The position numbers were made by a program, and so were the translations under genes. From positions 1 through 47,053 of the IMG/VR virus record IMGVR_UViG_3300035670_000360: 47,053 bases of DNA, one strand, 5' to 3'. The DNA is from a virus. Shown one piece after another: positions 17,472-25,064 of the stretch (position 1 is its first letter; every line of letters begins with the position of its first letter). Under the pieces are notes generated by a model. That model searched no databases, was not told the DNA's origin, and saw only the letters and a list, made by a program, of their open reading frames with translations.

Positions 17472-17724
17472 GCCGGTACCCTCTTGTGTTCGCTAGTACT
17501 TTAGCAGCCTTCTGCTCATAGAAGCGCATAATAGCGTTCCTCGCCTCTGTCATACTTGTGAACTTACCAGAGACAGCCGCTGGTACGTCACCGCCACCCT
17601 CAAAGTACACTTCCCAGAGACCCCTATCTGCTTCCCTATACTTAAGGGACTTGGTTTCTCTGGCCTTTGGTGTGCTACTTCCTTCCGAAGTTGTGTCGTT
17701 TTTCCCCGTTACTTCTTGTGTCAT
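17449..17724 (-). CDS. Hypothetical protein (91 aa) between tail tube genes
   Basis: A 91-residue ORF wedged between the two tail-tube genes and overlapping both by about 23 and 50 bp. It has a low-complexity polar N-terminus and then a compact segment GLWEVYFEGGGDVPAAVSG followed by FTSMTEARNAIMRFYEQKAA. Small genes at this site occur in related podoviruses; no function can be read. Confidence 0.6.
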   Translation of the reverse strand: MTQEVTGKNDTTSEGSSTPKARETKSLKYREADRGLWEVYFEGGGDVPAAVSGKFTSMTEARNAIMRFYEQKAAKVLANTRGYRRVQSSSN

Positions 17725-18424
17725 TGTTATTCACCGCTCTCTGTCTTAACGCTCTCTTACCATCCACAATAGATTGTTGCTGAGCAAAGTAGATGTGACT
17801 TACTGAGGTAAGCTCAGCAAGAAAAAGAGGAAACTGACCACTAGGAAGGTCAGGAATGAAAGTATCTGAGTGAGTCCACGTCGGTTCTTTACTCGCTCCA
17901 ATAACTGATTTAGCAGTTTGAAGACTGGAATCAACTTCTGAGTCATACGAATCAAATACAATATATTCATCATCAAAGGAAGTCCAATAAGTAGGGGCTT
18001 GATCATTAATAATGAACAGCTTAACATTTTGTACAGTAGTGACTATATCAATGTTATCTGCGCTGGAATCTCTGGCATGTACGTAGTCTAGGAAATCCTT
18101 CGGTGATTTGTACAACACATCCTTGTAAGTAATTGTGGTAGCTCCGGTTAGCGAAGCATCATACTTGATGAAGTACACCTCATTGACCATTTCAGGGATA
18201 CGCATGTGTGTAGGTCTGGTCGTAAGACCAAGTCCCTCAAGCTGCGTCTCTATCTGAAGGTGGGGCCACCCCCCGGGCTTAGAAGTGATCAGGTCATAGT
18301 AAACATTCTTAGCTTCAATAGCAATCTGGGATGACAGTGGTGTGTCATCTATGCTATTTATCTGATCCCCAGTCATACTATTTAGCACGGATTGTACTAG
18401 GGTTACTAGGTTCATCTTTGCCAT
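17675..18424 (-). CDS. Tail tubular protein A (T7 gp11-like gatekeeper)
   Basis: This 249-residue protein starts MAKMNLVTLVQSVLNSMTGD and has GDQINSIDDTPLSSQIAIEAKNVYYDLI-type sequence, characteristic of podovirus gp11 proteins that sit between portal and nozzle and gate the DNA channel. T7 gp11 is 196 residues. The position directly before the nozzle gene supports the assignment. The C-terminus (ALRQRAVNNNDTRSN) overlaps the small downstream gene. Confidence 0.85.
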   Translation of the reverse strand: MAKMNLVTLVQSVLNSMTGDQINSIDDTPLSSQIAIEAKNVYYDLITSKPGGWPHLQIETQLEGLGLTTRPTHMRIPEMVNEVYFIKYDASLTGATTITYKDVLYKSPKDFLDYVHARDSSADNIDIVTTVQNVKLFIINDQAPTYWTSFDDEYIVFDSYDSEVDSSLQTAKSVIGASKEPTWTHSDTFIPDLPSGQFPLFLAELTSVSHIYFAQQQSIVDGKRALRQRAVNNNDTRSNGEKRHNFGRK

Positions 18425-18425
18425 G

Positions 18426-19082
18426 CTATGACCCCTTGTGGGTTCTTACAATTAACAGCTCTTTTGATTTGAGGTCTAATGTTGGAGCACCACCACCTGA
18501 ACCAGCGGCAACCTTGATCTGCGCACCTTGTGACAGCATAGTTGCCCCTGCGAAAATTGGTACAACGACAGACCCGTACTGGTCAACGCCGGTACCTTTT
18601 GGAACAACAAAGGTTTGCCCCCAGATTACACCAAGGGTAGCTACTTCAAGTGTTACGTCATACCAGAGTGAACCAGTCCCACCAGTGAAGTTAACAACGA
18701 AGTTGAACCGTAGAACGTAGGAGTCACCTAGTGTAGTTGGTAGGAACTTATTAGTAGAAGTGTTCCAGTAGTCACTAGCGTCTGCTGGGTCGTAGGTCTC
18801 TTTATCAGTGCCGGTGCCTAATCCATTGATAGTAACAACTGATGCAGAACCGGTGATAGCCTGTGTACCTGCGTTATCCACATAATGTTGCCACCCAGAC
18901 CAAGTGCTTTGGCCTGCGGATGTAGCATCTATTTCGCTCACCTTGAGCTTGCGTAGCTCACTGGTGCCAGCGGTAGCTGCTGGTGTTATGATCTTACCAG
19001 CATCAGCAACAGTAGTACCTGATATGTGCTTTGGTTCGTGACAATCTGCGCTAGTAAGTGCTGAGTGCTGGACGTTTGCCAT
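18426..19082 (-). CDS. Probable head or tail decoration/fibre protein
   Basis: Start chosen at the second of two adjacent ATGs (19082), which lies five bases from AGGAG. The protein (218 residues) opens ANVQHSALTSADCHEPKHI, a motif frequent in phage surface proteins, then is Gly/Ser/Thr-rich with a jelly-roll-like C-terminal half (LRFNFVVNFTGGTGSLWYDV). It lies between the capsid-side genes and the tail tube genes and directly after a hairpin terminator. Likely virion surface, exact place unknown. Confidence 0.62.
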   Translation of the reverse strand: MANVQHSALTSADCHEPKHISGTTVADAGKIITPAATAGTSELRKLKVSEIDATSAGQSTWSGWQHYVDNAGTQAITGSASVVTINGLGTGTDKETYDPADASDYWNTSTNKFLPTTLGDSYVLRFNFVVNFTGGTGSLWYDVTLEVATLGVIWGQTFVVPKGTGVDQYGSVVVPIFAGATMLSQGAQIKVAAGSGGGAPTLDLKSKELLIVRTHKGS

Positions 19083-19104
19083 CATAACTCCTAAGAATTA
19101 AAGA

Positions 19105-19124
19105 GGAGGGAGTTGCCTCCCTCC
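19105..19124 (-). terminator. Intra-operon hairpin terminator after the capsid/decoration genes
   Basis: On the minus strand GGAGGGAG-GCAA-CTCCCTCC forms a perfect 8-bp stem with a GNRA loop, followed by TCTTTAATTCTT. It lies between 19139 and 19082, so leftward transcripts that make the capsid genes would partly end here, lowering expression of the tail and ejection genes. Confidence 0.72.
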
Positions 19125-19138
19125 GCTAACACTAGTTA

Positions 19139-19684
19139 CTAAGCCTCAAGAGACTCAGTCCCTAAGAACAAGGACGGTCGGATGTACTCTACACGCACTA
19201 CCCCGATACCAGCAGTCAAACTAGCAGTAACAGCTTGGTAACACAGGTATCCTGTAGTGTCTACTACTGCCCCAACAAGAGCGCCATCAAGAGCAACACA
19301 ATCACCATTAGCGTCGATTTTTGCGATTTCTCCGTTGGTATCAGTCAGGAGCCCGTTGTAGTCTACTTCTGCGCCAGCAGAGGTCTTAAGGCCAATGTTG
19401 AGTTTTGCAGTTGCCCCAACGAACGCGGTTTCAACCATAAAATACCCCGCCGTAATAACAGAACCTGCCGGGATTGGGATATGGTATCCATGCGCTGCTG
19501 AGGTAGTAGTGCCAGTCGTGGTAATAGTACCGCCGTTTGTAGCGTCGATACGCATTTCCAAGATGTACTTGTTACCGTCTTGACGAAGGGAGAACGCTTC
19601 GTCGTTGTTGGTGGTACGTGTGCCGAAGCCTACTTGGAGGCCATCGGCGTTACTCCACGTCGTAGATTTTCCTTGAGTTGCCAT
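19139..19684 (-). CDS. Probable capsid decoration protein
   Basis: A 181-residue Thr/Gly/Ala-rich protein without enzymatic motifs, encoded immediately after the major capsid protein. Repeated short beta-like segments (VITAGYFMVETAF, TTGYLCYQAVTA) suggest a jelly-roll. Its start has an exceptionally strong ribosome site, TAGGAGGTGATC at 19687-19698, nearly the full anti-SD complement, and a terminator follows it, so it should be made in very large amounts, as expected for a capsid-coating protein. No family certain. Confidence 0.65.
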   Translation of the reverse strand: MATQGKSTTWSNADGLQVGFGTRTTNNDEAFSLRQDGNKYILEMRIDATNGGTITTTGTTTSAAHGYHIPIPAGSVITAGYFMVETAFVGATAKLNIGLKTSAGAEVDYNGLLTDTNGEIAKIDANGDCVALDGALVGAVVDTTGYLCYQAVTASLTAGIGVVRVEYIRPSLFLGTESLEA

Positions 19685-19686
19685 TT

Positions 19687-19698
19687 GATCACCTCCTA
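19687..19698 (-). promoter_or_regulatory. Near-perfect extended Shine-Dalgarno site
   Basis: Minus-strand TAGGAGGTGATC matches 11-12 bases of the 16S rRNA 3' end complement and lies just ahead of ATG 19684. It fixes that start and predicts very high translation of the decoration-type gene. Confidence 0.8.
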
Positions 19699-19699
19699 A

Positions 19700-20695
19700 T
19701 TAAAGTACTGACACCGTTGAGCAAACCGTTACGATTGACTCAGGACGCCACAGTTTAAGACCAAAGCGAGCGACTTGTTGGTAGTACTCAGCACGCTCTT
19801 TTGGTTCTCGCCAAGATTCAACGGTGGGCATTACGTGCCAAGCACCGAGGAACGGGTTAACATCTGGGGTAGCAGCAGAGAAGAACTGACATACTTTACC
19901 GGCACGCACGTCACGAGAACCAGTGCCATCCCGCTCATTCAAACTGGAATCACCAGAAGCCGTTGGCAGATAGTTAGACTCGTAAATGTCAAACCCCGCG
20001 ATATTACGCACAAAGCGCATACCTGAAGTAAGACCAGTCTCAACCATGTCACCCCAACGAGCTTCGCTGCTGGAACCGTTAACCAGTTTCCAGTTTGCAT
20101 CTGTCTCTGCCAAGAAAGCAACTTCCGGTGGGACGATTGCAATCAGGTTCGACAACGGAACGTTGGCTTTCTTGAGGATCATCTTTGCAGCAAAGAAGTC
20201 ATCAATCTCGATCTCACCAGAGTTACCACCAGCAAATCGGTGGGGGACACCGTTGATCGTGTTTGCGTTGTTAGCAGTCTGACCACCGTAGGTAGAAGAG
20301 TTCACAATAGAAAGCACTTTGGTTTCGATTGTCTCTTGGATCGCACGGAGCATGCGGTCAGGGGTTGTGTTAACAATCTGAGGTGCAAGATAATTATCCT
20401 TCATGAACTCATCGGTGTACTTAACAGCGTTACCGATGTAGTCCGTGATGGAGAACGTAAATTGCCCGGTGTCAGGACGAGAAGCAGGGATCTCAACACC
20501 CTCAGTTACGTCAACGGTTGACAATTGGCCCACAGAGGAGATATTCTTGGTAGTGTTGCCACCTTCATCCCAAGGCATCCATGTGATCCACTGCTGGGCG
20601 TCCATTGCGTCCAACAGAACTTCTTTAATTTGATCAGCCCATACGGTTGACCGTTCAAGGTGCGTTGCACCCCATACACTATCCATTCCAGCCAT
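19700..20695 (-). CDS. Major capsid protein
   Basis: This 331-residue protein lies directly downstream of the scaffold gene, the usual order in T7-like phages, and has the size of a HK97-fold podovirus capsid protein. Features include a helical N-terminus, ITDYIGNAVKYTDEFMKD, the conserved KKANVPLSNLIAIVPPEVAF region typical of these capsids, and C-terminal YYQQVARFGLKLWRPESIV. AGGAG precedes ATG 20695. It would form the icosahedral shell around the scaffold. Confidence 0.92.
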   Translation of the reverse strand: MAGMDSVWGATHLERSTVWADQIKEVLLDAMDAQQWITWMPWDEGGNTTKNISSVGQLSTVDVTEGVEIPASRPDTGQFTFSITDYIGNAVKYTDEFMKDNYLAPQIVNTTPDRMLRAIQETIETKVLSIVNSSTYGGQTANNANTINGVPHRFAGGNSGEIEIDDFFAAKMILKKANVPLSNLIAIVPPEVAFLAETDANWKLVNGSSSEARWGDMVETGLTSGMRFVRNIAGFDIYESNYLPTASGDSSLNERDGTGSRDVRAGKVCQFFSAATPDVNPFLGAWHVMPTVESWREPKERAEYYQQVARFGLKLWRPESIVTVCSTVSVL

Positions 20696-20697
20696 GA

Positions 20698-21393
20698 TTA
20701 GCTCCTATTAAGATTACTGAATTTGTGTTTAAGCATTGTTTGGAAGGAGGCTTGGTCTCGTTTTTGCATCCAATTTGACTTAGCCTCTGCGTAAAGAGCG
20801 TCAGCATGAGTATGTTTAGCATCACCTAGGATAGCAGCAGCATTAACACTAGAGCCTGTTGGTACTGGTGTGTGAGAACCCTGTGAACCAATAAGACGAG
20901 AGATAAGAGTCGGAGACTCCATCATCAACCCTTTCAGTTTATCTGGGGTTAACCCACTTTCCTTCGCAACAACTTCCAGTTTTGACGCCCATGCTTCCCC
21001 GAAGGTAGCCTTGACAATCTCTTCTGACTTCTTGAAGTTCTCTTTAGCTACCTTCTCAAGTTCTTCCGCACGAAGTGCAGCGAGTACCTGAGCCTTAAGC
21101 TCCTCCGGGCCTACATTGTTAGTCGGCAATGCCCCATCAGAATCTCGTTCTTTCATAGCTTTCATGACCTCTTCAAGTTTAACAGCGGAGTTAGCTTTTT
21201 CCTCAAGCTCACGTTTCTCTCGTTTAAGAGTTTCAATGAACTCTTCGGCAGCTTCAATTTTCTTCGCTGCATCTTCAACGCTCCAAGTTCTACCAAGGGC
21301 GTTGATCCGTAGTGCTTGGTTGTCGCCTTGCCCTGCGGGTTCTCCCTGCTGATTGTCTCCACCAGAGAAAATACTTTCATATTCTGTTGACAT
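20698..21393 (-). CDS. Capsid assembly scaffolding protein
   Basis: The start is at ATG 21393 (MSTEYESIFSG), which has GAGGTGG just upstream; the in-frame ATG at 21408 lacks this. The 231-residue product is rich in Glu, Lys and Ala, with a long coiled coil (AAKKIEAAEEFIETLKREKRELEEKA in part) and a basic, Gln-rich C-terminus ending KHKFSNLNRS that would contact the capsid interior. The gene stops two bases before the capsid gene start. This matches podovirus scaffolds such as T7 gp9. Confidence 0.9.
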   Translation of the reverse strand: MSTEYESIFSGGDNQQGEPAGQGDNQALRINALGRTWSVEDAAKKIEAAEEFIETLKREKRELEEKANSAVKLEEVMKAMKERDSDGALPTNNVGPEELKAQVLAALRAEELEKVAKENFKKSEEIVKATFGEAWASKLEVVAKESGLTPDKLKGLMMESPTLISRLIGSQGSHTPVPTGSSVNAAAILGDAKHTHADALYAEAKSNWMQKRDQASFQTMLKHKFSNLNRS

Positions 21394-21667
21394 TTTCCAC
21401 CTCTTCATACCTCATTAGCTCAAGGATTTCCTTGTATGCTGATTTCATCCCCAATATAAAAGCCTCTTTGTGTGCCCAGTTAGGATCACTAAATGAACCA
21501 AGGCTCGCTTCCGTCTTTTCAAGACCACAGAGTTTCATCTCTATGGCCTTTTTGACTACTTTATTATTAGTATCTGCTCCAACAAAGATTGCTGACAGAC
21601 TATCATCGGAGATACCCAATGCAGTGCCAGCAGTCTTAAGGGTGTGGTTAAGCCTCAAAGTCTTCAT
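21377..21667 (-). CDS. Hypothetical protein (96 aa) between portal and scaffold genes
   Basis: A small soluble alpha-helical ORF starting at ATG 21667, preceded by AGGAGGTGATGG, and overlapping both neighbours (portal by 20 bp, scaffold by 17 bp). Its sequence has DSLSAIFVGADTNNKVVKKAIEM and a C-terminal acidic helix. T7-like phages often carry one small gene here; it could help head assembly. No function can be read. Confidence 0.7.
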   Translation of the reverse strand: MKTLRLNHTLKTAGTALGISDDSLSAIFVGADTNNKVVKKAIEMKLCGLEKTEASLGSFSDPNWAHKEAFILGMKSAYKEILELMRYEEVENVNRI

Positions 21668-23471
21668 CCATCACCTCCTCTTCGCCCGGTGCCGGTGTCA
21701 TCATCTGCTCTTGCAGGGACACCTGAGCAATCTGCTCACGTTGTGCAAGCTCCATTCTCTCAGCAACCCTTACGTAGGGTGACACCAAGTTTTCTCCAGC
21801 ATCCTTCAGTACTTTCCTCCAGAGTAGAGCTTTCTCAACTGAGGATATGTGCTGTGCCATCTCTGGGTCTTGGGCCATGGCTTGGTCAAGAGCCTGTAGG
21901 TTCTGTTGCTGTTGGTTCTGTTCTATGAAGTGACGTGCTCCAACGGGAATTACCCGGCCATTCAAGGTCAGGTCGTCGTTGGTAATCTCCATCAGTACCT
22001 TCACACCAGAAGTCGTATCATCAAACCGCACAGATTCTCTTTCTGTTAAGTGACGCTGAGAAACCTCTAGTTCTGCATTGAGAACATCTTCCACGAAGGT
22101 CTCCTCAAAATGAGCGGCTACCATCTGGAACATACGGGCAGAGGCATTAGTCAGTTGCTGCACCTCGAATGCTGTCTTCTCCCCCGGAGAACGTATACCC
22201 ATCGCATCCTTGGGACTACCAGCAAACTCCTCCATCTTACGCTCTTTATCCGCTATGTGGAAATCTGCATTAAGAGCGTTGGTGTCTGGCGCTAAGTTAC
22301 TTACAGAACCTTCACCAGTGGTAGCTGTCCAGATCGCACCTATCTCATGTGGGTCGTTGGAGGAGCACATTACATCACCAACTACCAACTTCTGTGAGTA
22401 CAGGATACGGTCGAAGGCGTCTGCCTTTGCGTTCTCCAAATGGTTTATATAATACTGCATTCCAACCAAATTGTCAAGAGGCCCCATTGCCCACAAGTTA
22501 TCTGGCCGGTGTCTCCATCCAGCATGGTAGATGAAGGGGCGACCGCTTCTGTTTCTAAGGGGCTCTGACCGCAGTACCCACAGCCGATCCATTACTGTCA
22601 CTACGTGGTTCTTTAGGAACTCACCTGTAGCGTGATTGTATATGTCACCATAGAACTCTAGTATCTCCACGTAGCCTGAATCTAAATAAGCAGCGGCAGA
22701 GCCAAACCCGTCATAGGTGATCTGCATTGCTTTGTTAGTGTCTCGTGGTTTCATACCAGACGCATGAGCAGCAGTTCGTAGCTTCACTGCTTTCTCTAGG
22801 GCTTCGCGTGAGTACCCATAGGATGGCTTCTCATCAATGTCCCTCGCAATCTCGCCAAGGGTTTTCAATGACCGTACTATCTTAGGGGTTGATACAAAGT
22901 CATCTGCCAGCGGGTTAAACACAATATCATACGGGGAAATTCGTTTGACCCTTGGGCCTGCATAGGAGATGTTTACTTCACCAGTCACTGGGTCTTCGTG
23001 TGTTTCACGAGAGAAGAACACGTGAACAAAGCAGTTTCCATATAGGATGAAGTCGTTAACACATCGAGCCATCTCTACACGGAACTTAGATAAGCGATGT
23101 TTAGTATTCAGGTAGCCTTGGATCTTCTCGCGCTTATCCTTGGTAACGGAGGATTCATCTTCGCCTTCAACACTCAACCAATTACGGTTGGGGAACAACG
23201 TGCCCATCAAGTTACCATATAGGTTATCACGTATCTGGGTGAGCTTTGGTATGTGTGTAGAGTGTGACCAACCGTCACCCTCAAGTCCACCCTTGTTACC
23301 ACCCTCAGTCTCTCTGGTGCTAGTAGCGTACACGTACTCTATAGTCTCTTTCCAGCGCTCTTCTGCCTGTGCTCTGTGATCCCTGAATGTATCATATTGT
23401 GATGAGATAGTCTCTGCCAGAGTATCTCGTGTCTGTACTAACTTTTGTATCTCTAGGCTAGTGCCTGTCAT
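21648..23471 (-). CDS. Portal (head-tail connector) protein
   Basis: This 607-residue protein, directly after the large terminase gene, is the podovirus portal that forms the 12-fold ring for DNA packaging and tail attachment. Recognisable features are YVYATSTRETEGGN and GWSHSTHIPKLTQIRDNLYGNLM near the N-terminus, FILYGNCFVHVFF, RISPYDIVFNP and GMQYYINHLENAKADAFD in the middle, and a Gln-rich C-terminal helix before the acidic end EEEVMDEDFEA. T7 gp8 is 536 residues. Confidence 0.92.
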   Translation of the reverse strand: MTGTSLEIQKLVQTRDTLAETISSQYDTFRDHRAQAEERWKETIEYVYATSTRETEGGNKGGLEGDGWSHSTHIPKLTQIRDNLYGNLMGTLFPNRNWLSVEGEDESSVTKDKREKIQGYLNTKHRLSKFRVEMARCVNDFILYGNCFVHVFFSRETHEDPVTGEVNISYAGPRVKRISPYDIVFNPLADDFVSTPKIVRSLKTLGEIARDIDEKPSYGYSREALEKAVKLRTAAHASGMKPRDTNKAMQITYDGFGSAAAYLDSGYVEILEFYGDIYNHATGEFLKNHVVTVMDRLWVLRSEPLRNRSGRPFIYHAGWRHRPDNLWAMGPLDNLVGMQYYINHLENAKADAFDRILYSQKLVVGDVMCSSNDPHEIGAIWTATTGEGSVSNLAPDTNALNADFHIADKERKMEEFAGSPKDAMGIRSPGEKTAFEVQQLTNASARMFQMVAAHFEETFVEDVLNAELEVSQRHLTERESVRFDDTTSGVKVLMEITNDDLTLNGRVIPVGARHFIEQNQQQQNLQALDQAMAQDPEMAQHISSVEKALLWRKVLKDAGENLVSPYVRVAERMELAQREQIAQVSLQEQMMTPAPGEEEVMDEDFEA

Positions 23472-25063
23472 CTTCGTGCTCCACCAAATCTGCTATTGCC
23501 CCTAAAACGCACTACGTTGCTCTCAGAGAAGCGATTGCTTGCAGCCTTACCCGGTAGTACCATGATCTCAAGAGCGGCGCATAGAGAGTCTTCTAGATCG
23601 TCATGCGGGGGTCTCTCAAGTACTACCTCTTCCTCTAGGTCTTGAGTGAGTCCCCCTCGGTAGTGATACACCATACCAGAATCGTATCTTGGTTCTACCA
23701 ACTGGGCATGACGTTCCTGCTTTTTACCATCATGAGCTGTCTTATGCTTCGCGTCTATGTTCATTATGGTTCCATTTTTACGCATGAGTTCTCTGATCTG
23801 TGCAACAACAAGAGCACCACCTGCGTTAGTCTCAATACGAACCTTCTTGAAATCCCAGTAAGAATGTAATGCAAGCAACTTGTCGTAGTACTCGCTGTAC
23901 TTATTTGTTTTGAACCGTATCATGTCGAGTACAAATATGTACCCGTCACAGTCAACACCAATAACAACTACCGCCGTGTAATCAGAACGCTTACCAGTAC
24001 TCCAAGCAATATCCATACCAGCATAAACATTGAGCACCTTATCCTTATATCGCCAAGCACCCCCTTCTTTACGTAAGAGTGCTTTATCATAGTATTGGAA
24101 TTTACTTCTGTCAACCCTGTTAGCGTCAGGGTCGTTCGGGTCATTGTAGTACTGTGCCCAGAACTGAGAGACTTCCCCGGTTGACTTATACTTGGCCTTG
24201 ATCTTTGACAGTGTTGCTTGGTCAAACCCATACCACTTCTTGGTGATCGCAGATTTAACACGAGGCCACAGGTAGTTCCCGCTACCGTCGCCAACATCTT
24301 CGGTGACGTACTGCTTCACGTCCCATAGAGGCACTTCATCTACAGGCTCACCTTCATCGTTGAACACTTCGTACTTAGCGTCTATCATTGCAGCATAAGC
24401 ATCGGCTGGATGGTACCGTGTTCCTACCGCCTTGGTTACCCCATCTGGGTTAAGGATAGAGGCGAACTGGGAAATAGCCTGTGATACTTCCTTACGCCCC
24501 ACTTCTGAGTAAGCAAACCGTGGTACAACCACGTCATCCAATATCAAGTGGGAACAGTGCAACCCTATGGCGTTAGACTTGACTGTCTTTACTATCATAG
24601 TGGAGTCACGGATGCCATGCTCCTTACGCAGTGGGTGCTCTATATTGAACTCCCAAGCAGACCATTTTTCCCTACGGCCCTCTTCATCTGGCAGCATATT
24701 GGGCCACAGCTTGCGGTACTTCTCACACTCAAACATATTCTTTATGGCATATATCTGAGACTTAGCGAGGTCTTCACCAGCGGATAGGTAAACTATAGTT
24801 GAAGTGGGGTCTCTGGTGATCTGCCATACGGCCCATACAGCTATACAGTGTGACTTCAAGTGACCACGTGGCATAAGAAGAAGCTGGTTAGAAGCGGCTT
24901 TGTCACCGCTTAACCAGTTGAATACCTCCTCGTGTACATCCCCGTACGCATAGTGGGGGTTGATGTACTGTGCGAACTCCCAGAGGGAGGACTCGTAGGT
25001 AGCCCTTCTCTGGTCGTTAGCTATCGGTGGTCTCCCACGCTTCTTCTTTACTTCTTCTTGCAT
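23468..25063 (-). CDS. Terminase large subunit (DNA packaging ATPase/nuclease)
   Basis: The start is placed at ATG 25063 (MQEEVKKKRGRP), four bases beyond the stop of the tail gene (TAGTATG). The longer in-frame version would overlap that gene. The 531-residue protein has the packaging ATPase motifs LLMPRGHLKSH (Walker A-like with Arg/Lys/Ser) and LILDDVV (Walker B), and the C-terminal nuclease acids in AGMDIAWSTGKRSDYTAV, RIETNAGGA and HDDLEDSLCAA. T7 gp19 is 586 residues. It pumps DNA through the portal and cuts the concatemer. Confidence 0.93.
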   Translation of the reverse strand: MQEEVKKKRGRPPIANDQRRATYESSLWEFAQYINPHYAYGDVHEEVFNWLSGDKAASNQLLLMPRGHLKSHCIAVWAVWQITRDPTSTIVYLSAGEDLAKSQIYAIKNMFECEKYRKLWPNMLPDEEGRREKWSAWEFNIEHPLRKEHGIRDSTMIVKTVKSNAIGLHCSHLILDDVVVPRFAYSEVGRKEVSQAISQFASILNPDGVTKAVGTRYHPADAYAAMIDAKYEVFNDEGEPVDEVPLWDVKQYVTEDVGDGSGNYLWPRVKSAITKKWYGFDQATLSKIKAKYKSTGEVSQFWAQYYNDPNDPDANRVDRSKFQYYDKALLRKEGGAWRYKDKVLNVYAGMDIAWSTGKRSDYTAVVVIGVDCDGYIFVLDMIRFKTNKYSEYYDKLLALHSYWDFKKVRIETNAGGALVVAQIRELMRKNGTIMNIDAKHKTAHDGKKQERHAQLVEPRYDSGMVYHYRGGLTQDLEEEVVLERPPHDDLEDSLCAALEIMVLPGKAASNRFSESNVVRFRGNSRFGGARR

Positions 25064-25064
25064 A

